From positions 18,563-82,562 of the forward strand of contig JASAND010023082.1 of assembly GCA_030248195.1 (NCBI GenBank): 64,000 nucleotides of DNA, in the 5' to 3' direction. Both the position numbers and the translations under genes were made by a program. The notes under the pieces were generated by a model. That model saw only the letters and a program-made list of their open reading frames with translations. It searched no databases and was not told the DNA's origin. This document shows positions 23,484-33,500 of the stretch, one piece after another (position 1 is the first letter of the stretch; every line of letters begins with the position of its first letter). Source of the DNA: Trissonchulus latispiculum. Lineage: Eukaryota > Nematoda > Enoplea > Enoplida > Ironidae.

Positions 23484-24257
23484 CAGAGTTGGCTCCGTGT
23501 CCAAATTTTCGGACCCGGCCCGGACCCGGACCCGTTAGGTCGGACCCGGACCCGCCCAGACCCGGATCCGGGTACCCGGTTCTAAAAAACGAACCAGTTT
23601 GCATAAACATTCACTGCATTCTTAAATTTCACTGCAACTTTACTACTGTAATAGCCCAGTCGCTAATAAAACCTGTGATAAGCTTTAGGTTAACTTATTT
23701 TACACCTCACGACAATTTTGAGTGCTAGGGCTAACAAAAGCGGTAGCAGTTTTGTGATAGTCCAGAGACAGTGTGAGACTGTCCTTCGGACAAGTTAAGA
23801 ATGCTTTGGAGGAAAGAATGTGAACGAAGTTTTGGTGGCTTGTATTTGAAAACAATGTCCTTGAGCTTGTTTGCTGGATTAAGTTTTACGTGCATTGCAA
23901 AACTTTATGCTAACTTATCATTTCGAGTTGTCATATTTCTACTTCCAATTCTAGTTACTACATATTGTGTTGTTTCTAGCCCAGCAGAGCAGCATAGATC
24001 AGTGAGAACTCAGCTTGACAACTAAACATTGTATCTCAATGTCTAACACACCGGTTCCACCAACCTTTCATTAGAAATACAACATATTGTAATGTTTTAA
24101 CATCCCTAAATGTACCAAAATCCAGTCTTCTTCAGTATTTTAGATCCGGACCCGGATTTTGACCCGCGGGTACCCGGACCCGCGGGTCCTAAAGTTGGAC
24201 CCGGACCCGGCCCGGCCCGCGGGTACCCGCGGGTACCCGGACCCGGCGCCAACTCTG
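23484..24257. mobile_element. hAT-type non-autonomous element with GGACCC arrays
   Basis: Inverted ends CAGAGTTGG...CCAACTCTG, flanked by the 8-bp duplication TGACTACA (23476-23483 and 24258-24265), as hAT transposases make. Behind each end lie arrays of GGACCC/GGTACCC units. The interior (~23590-24140) is AT-richer and noncoding. It lies in the kringle 1-A1 intron, its outer edge 40 bases from the kringle 1 splice donor. Confidence 0.9.
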
Positions 24258-24296
24258 TGACTACAACACTATTTAACAAACCTTCTTAAATCTTAC

Positions 24297-24572
24297 CGCA
24301 AGCTTGGAAGCATGAATCAGATTTATTACCGAAGACACACCACGGACCGCCTTGCCGGCCATCAGGATTTCTACAGTACGCTTGAGAAAGCTCGCCTCTC
24401 CTAATTTCCAGTTCAGTATGATAATAGTACTCTTGCCGTTCCGAAGTCACCCATTTCCCGCAGGGTTGGTTATGTTGGGTAACCGATTTAGTTCCGTCAT
24501 ACTCGTACACATCCCGACATTCCTCGTGCTGGTACCAGCAATTATTTTCTACATCAAAACATGGTGTGGACC
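24297..24572 (-). CDS. Kringle exon 1 of the secreted modular gene
   Basis: Second exon. Acceptor gtttttag ends at 24573 and donor ttgcg|gtaaga follows 24297; phase 1 at both ends. The 92-residue segment starts STPCFDVENNCWYQ, then the kringle: CRDVYEYDG, PCGKW, AYCRNPDG, GPWC and closing cysteines. The CRNPDG...GPWC signature is characteristic of kringles, disulfide-bonded extracellular domains that bind proteins or peptides. The CF...CW lead-in also occurs in kringle exon 2, so the two exons are paralogous. Confidence 0.9.
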
Positions 24573-24708
24573 CTAAAAACATTATTTACTGTACCAGGAT
24601 AACTTCACCTTTTACATCTCAGAGTGTTTTAGCTGATGCAGTTTTATATTTACTAGCACTACATACCAGCAGATTACGAATTTCTTTGCACAACTACCAA
24701 ATACAAAG

Positions 24709-24786
24709 ACAACAATAACAATAACAAACAACAACAACAACAACTACTACTACTACTACTACTACTCCTACTACAACTACCGCTAC
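24709..24786. repeat. (AAC)n/(ACT)n compound microsatellite
   Basis: AAC triplets run into ACT triplets in the first large intron. Confidence 0.92.
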
Positions 24787-25270
24787 TATTAGACCCTAAT
24801 ACAGCGTCTTAGTACAACTGAATAACGTTGAATCTGCTGTGGCAGAAAAGTCAAATTCAATTAACTAAAAATTTTCATTTAAGTTGCAGCCCTGAAAATA
24901 TCGTGGAGCGCGTGAGATGGGTAGTCTATAAGTATTAATGATGATTGCATGCTTCACTGCAATGCATGTAAAATATAGCACAAATTAAATTTACAATCTA
25001 ACTGCATTTGCTCGTTGAATTAGACTTCGCTCATTCAGTATTAATAAATGCATTCTGAAACGAAAGCTTTCATCAAAGCAAACAAGATCGCTGTTCAAAG
25101 CAACAGAGAACAGATCCCGCGATAACAACAATCGGAAATCTTGGAAGTAGCAGCGAGGTTGTTTTGAGCGCGAATTTTTCGGAACTTACCCAGCTTTACT
25201 CCTTGCATCATGTTACAATTTACGTGGTTTACTAATTGCAAGGCGAATTAAGCATTGACCTACGTTGTAT

Positions 25271-25655
25271 CAAGAGTACATAATAACTAAGAGTGTGACA
25301 AGCGCAGCACTCTTAGCTATCAGGCTGGGGACATCATCTGCACGATAACGGCCTACCCCCCTTCACTAATCAGACCCCAGTGACGCTCCCCCACAAAACA
25401 GACCCTAGTGGATTTGACCCCCCCACAAATCAGACCCTAGTGAAATGACCCCCCCCCCACAAAATGGACCCTTGTGAAATCCACTAGTGTTTGTTTTGTG
25501 GGGGGGGGGTGGTTGACTAGAGTCTGTTTTGTGGGGGGGGGGTCACTGGGGTCTGATTTGTGAAGGGGGGTAGGCCGTTATCGTGCAGATGATGTCCCCA
25601 GCCTGATAGCTAAGAGTGCAGCGCTCGTCACACTCTTAGTTATTATGTACTCTTG
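25271..25655. mobile_element. CAAGAG palindromic MITE, copy 1
   Basis: A near-perfect 385-bp palindrome starting CAAGAGTACATAATA and ending TATTATGTACTCTTG. The 7-bp duplication GTTGTAT flanks it (25264-25270 and 25656-25662). The centre is filled with C-run/G-run blocks ('CCCCCACAAA' and 'CAGACCC'). It lies in the signal-peptide-kringle 1 intron and is noncoding. Confidence 0.9.
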
Positions 25656-26004
25656 GTTGTATGTATAAGCTGTCACAGTTGCAGCTTTTAAGGAAAATCA
25701 GACAAAATCTGTTGAAAAGAAAAGTCAAATCTGAAGCAATTGTCTAGCTGGAAACTTCTCATTTGAGGTATGTACTGGTGGCTTTTTCATCCCTCCTCAA
25801 CCCTTGGAGAAATCCAAGTTTAAAAATTAGTTTTTTGCTTTCAGTAAGCAATTCATACAGACACATACAAATGTTTTTAACCCTCTTTTGTACATTCTAA
25901 GATTTGAAAAATATAATTGCTGCGTACTTCTGAAATACGATAAACAATTTCAAAGTTTGCTAAAATGCTTAATCGCCACTTCAGACCTACAATTAGATTA
26001 CTAC

Positions 26005-26083
26005 ATGTTAAAATCAACGCACTATCAGATCCAGATAAAGTGATTGCGACAAAAACAACTAGTACAGCCGCAATAAACATCAT
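26005..26083 (-). CDS. Signal-peptide exon of the secreted modular gene
   Basis: First coding exon. ATG at 26081-26083 is followed by a second ATG. It encodes a typical signal peptide: MM, a hydrophobic core FIAAVLVVFVAITL, then small residues (SGSDSA) before the likely cleavage site. The donor is uncertain: acat|gtagta after 26005 or gata|gtgcgt about 19 bases earlier. Both give phase 1, as kringle exon 1 needs. The gene product is therefore secreted, or extracellular if membrane-bound later. Confidence 0.65.
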
Positions 26084-26810
26084 TTCTAGAATTAAATGGA
26101 AAAAACGAAACTGTGATGAACACCAAACAGTTGTTACTTGTACTTACTTACTAGATGAGAATATATAAACCAACTCGATAGTCACCAAAATATATCGTAA
26201 TTTTTTTTGTTGATTCCATTGACAACTAAAGATCACTGAACATTTTTTGCCAAACGACAGTAAAGCTCACAATGCAACAGCTGACAACGTCAGAACCATA
26301 ACTGCTTAGGTTTTCTGGATAAGCTCCGATAAAAGGCTCGTTTGCAGATGAATGGCGTAAATGTGTTTACAATCTCCACCAGATTCTTTCATAACCAAAA
26401 GACTTGCAGTCATTTGGAAGCTGTGTTTTCGTATGTGAAGACAAGCAAAAAGTAAAAAATTTTGAGGAAGGTTTTGGTATGGGAACCAATGGCTTAGTAT
26501 TGCAAATAATGATACTGCTATAGTGTATATTGAGCTAAACATGCATTTTCTGTATAGAACCCAGGAAATGAAATCTAACAGGTGACAGTAGGATTCCTTT
26601 GACTACAAATATTTCTCTACCCGACTTACTTAGCTAGTACAAAGTTGTAGGTTGTTCTAATAATCAAATCTGTAATATCGAGACAACTGAATGCTAAAGC
26701 TTGTAACGCAAGAGGCTGACTAACGGTCAACCTTTTCGTTATTCTCATTATTACGAAATCAATCTACTTAGCTACTAACTGGCTTGCCTAGTCAGCAAGC
26801 ATTCCTCCAC
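26084..26810. other. Upstream of the kringle gene, nothing recognised
   Basis: AT-rich sequence upstream of the signal-peptide exon. It probably includes its 5' UTR and promoter, but no TATA box or other element could be singled out. Confidence 0.35.
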
Positions 26811-26812
26811 GT

Positions 26813-27486
26813 GTCATGTAGCTCCACCTATAGGGTAGGTTTGGATTGGGTGGGGACCCCCCTTGGAGCTACATGATTGGGACACCCCAGCTAGAGGGCG
26901 CTTCTCTTGGGAGGGGGTTTTTCCGTCAAACTTCTCCCCCTTCAGTTGTTGCGTTTTCCCTTGTACAGTATAGACGTTTCTCTCTCTGTTCTCTCCCTAC
27001 ATCTCCACTGTATAATTTCTCCCCTGGGAGTTCCTCCAGTGAACTGTGTCTGGTACGTTAGCGGGGCTTCGCCCTTTATAAATTGGTGAGTGTGTGTATA
27101 CTTGTTTGTCTCTTTTATAACTGTACGTACTTGTTTGGGCTTCGCCCCCTCCCTAAATTCTACTAGTTATATTCTGTATTTGCTCTCTCCATATTACTTA
27201 TTGTTGTTACTTTATTAAATATCTCCACTAGGTGTGTGTACTTTTGGTAGGTAATTACTGAGCTCCTAGGTTAGTTTAGTGTTATTTCTGAGGTGAGCGG
27301 GTGTCACCCACTCACTAGGGCTATATATTTGGCGAGGCTTCCCCGGCCGGCTCCTGCGCGGTTGGTGTGTTATTCACTTGTGCCACGGTCTCCTCGCTTG
27401 AGTTGCTCTCGCGGGGTAACGGTACTATTGTGTTAGGTTAGTTTCACTCTGGTACCGCTACAAGCTTATTCTCACTATTAGCTCAC
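26813..27486. repeat. Hairpin-rich LTR-like block
   Basis: It starts TGTCATGTAGC and ends AGCTCACA. It contains a 12-bp perfect stem (CATGTAGCTCCA at 26815-26826 pairs with 26864-26875), two GGGC-TTC-GCCC hairpins (27064-27074 and 27137-27147) and a GTGAG/GGGTG-TCA-CCC/CTCAC hairpin (27293-27315). TG...CA ends and structured GC-rich content suggest a solo LTR or a 5' UTR. No duplication of flanking bases was found, so this stays tentative. Confidence 0.35.
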
Positions 27487-27984
27487 AAGAAGTTGCACCG
27501 ATGCTATTTGCCCAGTATAGCGTGCATTTGATGTAAAAGTAAAAGTGTAAAAGTTTCATGACTCTGCCAGGATAAACCTTGCTATTATCATTCACTCTAT
27601 TGTAATACTACTTAAAATCGGCATAAGTAAATAAAAACAGATCAGTGCCAGAATATGTAGCATTTAAAAAAGGAAATTATGTACATTTAGTTATGCATAG
27701 GTGCGACATCTGCAAAGCTTCTACTCAGACACATACAAAAGCCTTTGCAACGATATGAAAAATTTTGCTTATTATCGAAGAAAACAAAAATCTTGAATGA
27801 AACACTTTCAAATTTACTTCCATCTTTATAGGATTATGGTGATTAAAAATTCAGAACATGTTGTGGGTAATATAGAATGCCAATTTATGCTATTAGTACA
27901 TTAGTAGTACATAACGGCGGTGCGAGCAGGCTAGGAAACTTGGGTCACCTGATAGATCCCTCCTTTCATTTAACCTGGTTTTAG

Positions 27985-28040
27985 CCAATACAATCTCAGA
28001 GGTCCGCGTTCATGAGTTCGAGCCTCCAGGTTCCGTATTA
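27985..28040 (+). repeat. tRNA-like (B-box) SINE remnant
   Basis: GAGTTCGAGCCTCC resembles a polymerase III B-box, with only a weak A-box upstream. Probably a SINE fragment. Confidence 0.3.
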
Positions 28041-28745
28041 AGCCCAATGTACAACCATGGTACGATCAAAAAGTGTGTGCACAAACTCTGACCGTTTATA
28101 GCAGAGAAACCTTTGGTGTAAACCCCAATAATCCATGCATTTTTAGAATCCTCGGTAACACGAGATTTCGAAAATCCGGAAAAAGCTTCTATTTTTCGAA
28201 AAAGAAACAGAAAGTTTCTATTTTTCGTCCAATTTTTATGGCAATCAAAACTTAGTTTCAACGATCGAATAAAGCAGGTCCGCTGCACACTTTTGCTCTA
28301 ACAAGGTCTTCACGAAATTGATTTTCAAAATTTTCGGATTTTCGAAATCAAGAGGTCCTGAGGATTCTAAAAATACATACATTGTAGCGGTTTACTCCTT
28401 TGCGCCTTTGAAATCCTCAAAATTTAGTTCATCATTTTTTTATATGTAGGTTTCGTCTACAGAACCTCGCTGTAGTGGTGTGTTCAGAATCTTTTCATAG
28501 ACTGCAAAATAGAATTTAAAGGTTTGTAACAAGGCAAACACTTACTCTTATACTTAGAGATAGCTCAGACCTGGTAACCCAGGCCTAACCAATTGTCAGA
28601 TACACTAATTATTATCGCAAATTATAAAACTTAATTAAATAAAATGAAAGTAAAATTAAAATAAAATAAAAAATTTAGATTGCGTAGGCCGGCGCGAAAG
28701 CGTCCTCTAAAATGGCACTACAATTCAAACTTATGTTTGTTTCGA

Positions 28746-28816
28746 ATGTGCTTCGGTGGCTGAATTGGTAGACCGTTGATGTAGATTGTCATAGGACGTG
28801 GGTCCGATCCCCACCT
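28746..28816 (+). repeat. tRNA-like SINE head
   Basis: A-box TGGCTGAATTGG and B-box GGGTCCGATCCCC at tRNA spacing. The acceptor stem does not close well, so a SINE head or tRNA pseudogene is more likely than a functional tRNA. Confidence 0.5.
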
Positions 28817-30420
28817 CAGGCCTGAATTTGTCGGATCGGAGGTGCTGTAGTGACACATCTTAGTTTCGTTCTCGTTCTTTAATTTTGGAGTAAATGCCCC
28901 CACCAGCTTTCATTAGAACCTGAAAGTAAACAATTTCGAATGATTCATTTATGAATACCGAGCCAAGCATATTTTTTATTAAATAATCACCTTATTCAAT
29001 CCCTAACTTTCTTAGGTGTCTGATATACTTTTATTCTGGTTAAACAGTCGATATTGTGAGGATTTTCTTTCTTTCCACGGCTCTGCATAGAAGTTTTGTC
29101 TGTTCTTTCTTCAGACAGCCAGATGCTAATATTTTCCTTCCTACCTAAAAAGCGGTCAACAGATGATTAGTACGAATTACAAGAAAAGTTAGAAGGTTCT
29201 TAGATTTTCCTAACAGATTATAGCTAAGCAAATATAGACTTTGAGAGGGCATAGCAGGCAATCAATGCATAGTTAATTTTTTTAAAGTTCAAACAAGTCT
29301 GATATTTCTCTTGGAAGATCCCACTCAACCCACAATTGAAAGTTTGATAGCAGAGCAAAAGGCTCTCAGTACGGAGACGCGGCAGAAATTCGCTAAGGAC
29401 AGCTGGTGCACGTCAGGTCACGCAAGCAAGCCCTAACCAGGGAATCAGATGTGCAAAAACAGCTGGCAGTACAGATACACCACTCTGAGGTATAGAAGTC
29501 AAGCTTAGCAAGGATGTAAAAACTAAATTACATAAATCACCGCAAAGACAGTTCCTACCAATCGTGTACATCTTACTTTGCCCTGGCAGATTAGTTTCCC
29601 TAAGGCTTGACCATTGCTTTAAAGAAAAATCAAACAATACTTAGAATCTCGGGAAAACTACTCTGATCTGGAACAATACTGCTTATCTTTAACGTGAACC
29701 AGTCACTGAAACTGAAACTGAAACTAAAACGGTCCACTGAAACAACACTATCGTGCCAATTAGTGTACCGACATTAGTGTACCGCTTTATGGCAACATTT
29801 TTTGTCTCAGAATTAAAGTCAGTGTCCCCACTGGACATTTAAGCTGTACAGTGATTTGGTGTCATATCTGTTATTGAACTCGTAAAATTTTGATTTTTCG
29901 GGTAAACTGAGTAGCTAAAGTTGTAGTGTGATTATGCTAAAAAAGGTACTTTAATGTTAACTAAACGTTAAATTGAGCAACGTAATTCAGTGTTGTTAAG
30001 TGTATTCGTTGACTGGTTTAAAAATAAAACGATGAACATATTTGGAGCAAACTGTTTGCACCTGGGGCAAAACAATTGTAATGTACGTACTGCAATGCCT
30101 ATTGTTACTGTATTATTAATTTATAGACGTGATGCAACCCTTAACTTCTGTGTGTAAACTGTAACTTGAAAGTATTTGTAGACATCTTTATTTTATTCGG
30201 TACAAATCATATAATTTCAGTAATTAATGGATCAAAATTTTAAGTCTGAACGGTGACCAATTAATAAAAAATAAATTTGTCACAATTTGGACTATGTTAA
30301 GTTCATCCACTTAAATATTTTTGATTGATTACATGATCAGGATTAATTTAAATTAATTAAAATCTAATTTCTTTAATCAGAATTAAAAGACTAAAGTGTT
30401 TGTTTAGGCAACTGGAGAAT

Positions 30421-30596
30421 ATGATTGATCTAAGTTCGATAATATTCTTATTTTATCTGATGTTCCTGTATATCATTCGATTTATGGAAGTCTGTTGGTC
30501 TCTGTTTTCTGGTATCCAGAAACAATTAACAGAAATGGTTCAAGATGGCCAGTTTAACAAATTCGAGATTAGGACTATCATCGCTCGCCGGAAATG
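30421..30596 (+). CDS. Sulfotransferase exon 1: start and membrane anchor
   Basis: ATG at 30421. The anchor segment (SSIIFLFYLMFLYIIRF) follows directly, consistent with a type II signal anchor. Donor aaatg|gtatac, phase 2. An in-frame TTG seven codons upstream is not needed. Confidence 0.75.
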
Positions 30597-33500
30597 GTAT
30601 ACTTGGATGTTACCAAGAGTTTATTAAAGGAAAAGCTTTTGTTTCCAAAAAATGTAAACTCTGCAGTTATAAACGATAACCGGTACCACTCCCAGAGATC
30701 TCGAAGGGGTGCACTTTACCTGTAGTTTTGACAGGAGATGAGCGATTAGCCAATCAGATGCGTTTTCGTTCAAACTCCTATAAACTCATGTTTAACAGTG
30801 ATAAGCGGTAGTATTAATTTTGTCATTAATGTTACGAGCATGCAGCATTCGGAAGGATTAACCGGTAACCCTGTTGCTCTTCCGTTGATAAACTGTTAAT
30901 GCTATCTAGCTTTCATCCAGAGTACACAATACATAAGAGTATGACAGCTGGCAGTGGTGACTCTGTATTATCAGCTTGACACATCCTCTGCACGCTAACG
31001 GCTGACCCCCCCTCCGCAAATTGGACCCCAGTGCCCCCGCTGCAAATTGGTACCCAGTCGAAGCGGGGGTACGCTCACTCGCTCTATATTTGTGTGCTAT
31101 AGCTCGAAAACACAAGCACTATGTGCGCAAGTTTTGTGTCTGTTTCGAGCTTTAGAACACATGCATAGCGGGCAATTTTTTTAAGTGAAGGGTCCAATTT
31201 GCGGGGGGGGGGGTGAAGAGGTGGTGTCAGGCTTATAATACATAGAGTATGACAGCTGTCATACTCTTATGTATTATGTACTCTTGGTATATATCCTACG
31301 ACATTGGATTAGCGCACAGTTTTGGTTCATGACTTACAATACATAGAGTATGACAGCTGTCATAGTCTTATGCATTATGTACTCTTGCTTTCGTTGAATA
31401 AAATACAGTTGACAAGATATGTTTTTCGACGTTGCTGGGTCAGGGTGTGAACACAGCGTGTAAGAAGATAACAGTGTCCGGGTCCTCAATGTCAAAACGC
31501 AATCTCGAATTTGACCTTAAACATAAAAGCATTACCGTTTTTAGCTGCATGAGTACGCATATGATTTGAGGCGCATTTTGACGGCATGGGGTGAACGCTA
31601 ACGTAGAGAGTAGACTATTTGAATTTTTGACTTTCTAAATTTTGTAATTTTGATTTGGCAACCAAATCTAAAAAGTAATCAAGAATTTTGGAAAAACGGA
31701 TCTATAAAACGGCACCAGAAACGTCGCCTAACCATTTCGTGTAAGTGCAACTATGTCATTACAGTCACAACAGTGTTTACGGGCGCGACTTTGACTTTGT
31801 CAGTTGGCATCAAAGATTTATGCCGTTGGAGGAGTTGAGTAGTCCCCGATGGACCCTGTACTGTATGACCAAGGACTGGGTCTACTTTATCCATGGCCAT
31901 TGCTCGATGAAGGACTATCAACAGGTATGCTCAGACAGATTTGTGAAACTTTTGATTCGTGAAATGATTATTACAGGATTGAGAGAAATTTAGTAAACTG
32001 TGCCCAGTATTGGAATCGATCTACCTCAGTAGATCGATCGATCTAGTTATACTGATGATACCTATGTGGGTTAAGCTAGGTTTAGAATGAAGTACTTTGT
32101 GCTTTGACTTTACTGCTCTAAGACTTTGTGTTTCGTGCTTTGTGCTTTGTGCTCGGAAGACAACGTTTGTGCTAGGACAGAGTAAAAGCGTTTAATACTA
32201 TCGAAAGCACAAGTCACGGAAGCATGTGTGGCGATCGATAGTTGTAAATTTAGAGAAACTATGCTGCAAGGATATTATTTTCCCTTTATTTTGATGTTTT
32301 GTTCCTGCTCTTGCGTGGGCTCACGTAATGACAGTCTGTAGCTTGGTACACGAATTCAGACATGATTGGCGTGCGACTGTATCTCCGTGTGCTCACTTGG
32401 CCGAGCTGCTAAGCAATAAGTCTAGGATGTGTTGCAAAAAGCCAAACAAACAAGATTATTGAAATGTTTTTACATAAACAGTCTCCTTAACTTAAAGTGT
32501 TAAAGCTCGAAAACACAACGCCTACGAGCGTTCAATTTGTGTCTGGTTCGAGTTTTAGAACGCAAAGCTAGCATGCAATTCTTTGAAGTGAACATACACG
32601 TTTGTGGGGGGAGGGTCAGCCGTTAGCGAACATATGTAGCCTGTACCTAGAGCTGATAACAGAGAGCTTGCCTGCTGTCACACTCTTATATATTATGTAC
32701 TCTTGCTAATACTTAAAACACTTTACTGTTTTCGGCTGCGTTTGTGCTGTATCAGCAGTTCTACGACGCCTGGCTTCTGGCACGAATATCCGTTAATCAG
32801 TTCAAGAAGTTGGATCAGCACGTACAACTCCCGCATTGTAAACTCGTTTATATGAGCAACTGTCCTCGATCCGGTACAACCTTGTGCACAAAAATGCTTC
32901 AGGCAGTAGACAAGTAATGCAGATAAGGGGTACCAAGAGTACATAATATAATAAGAGTGTGACAGCTGGCAGGTTCTCTCTCTCTCTCTGTTATCAGCTG
33001 CTGATACATGCGCTGGTGAGGATTTTGGCTCGCGGCCGAGCCGAGCTGAAGAACTGAAACTCCGGCCCAACCTGACCCGAGACGACTCACTTTCCAAAAG
33101 TTCCCGATCCGACCCGAGCAGAGTCCAGCCGAGCCAATATCATTTTTTCGCGAGCCGAGCCCAACCAAGTCGGGAAAGTCCGGCTACACATTGGTGGGGG
33201 GTCAGCCGTTAGCGTGCAGAGCATGCACCTACAGCTGTTAACAGAGAGCCTGTCAGCTGTCACACTCTTTTATATTATGTACTCGTGGTGTTACCCATCA
33301 TTCTATTGTGCACTAAACCATTGAACATTAATTGTTTATGTACAATCCATGACTTCACATTTAGCGGATATGCAAAATCGGACATTGTGGGTTCTTTTCG
33401 TGACATGAAGTGCTATAGTAACTTCTGCATTTGTTATTTTTGATTGGATTTCCCCAATTAATACAAAAATCATAGTATAAATAAACGTCATATTTTTATC

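Larger units (their letters stand above)
27490..30415. other. Intergenic stretch with two tRNA-like fragments
   Basis: AT-rich intergenic sequence between the divergently oriented kringle and sulfotransferase genes. Apart from the two tRNA-like pieces listed separately, only short CTGAAA repeats (~29705-29730) stand out. Confidence 0.5.

Noticed and set aside
23801..24025. 74-codon frame inside the GGACCC hAT element as a transposase remnant
   Set aside because: No hAT dimerisation-domain or catalytic motif; too short and hydrophobic.
25271..25655. CRISPR-like array
   Set aside because: The repeated C-run/G-run blocks are arms of a palindrome, not direct repeats with unique spacers, and the genome is animal.
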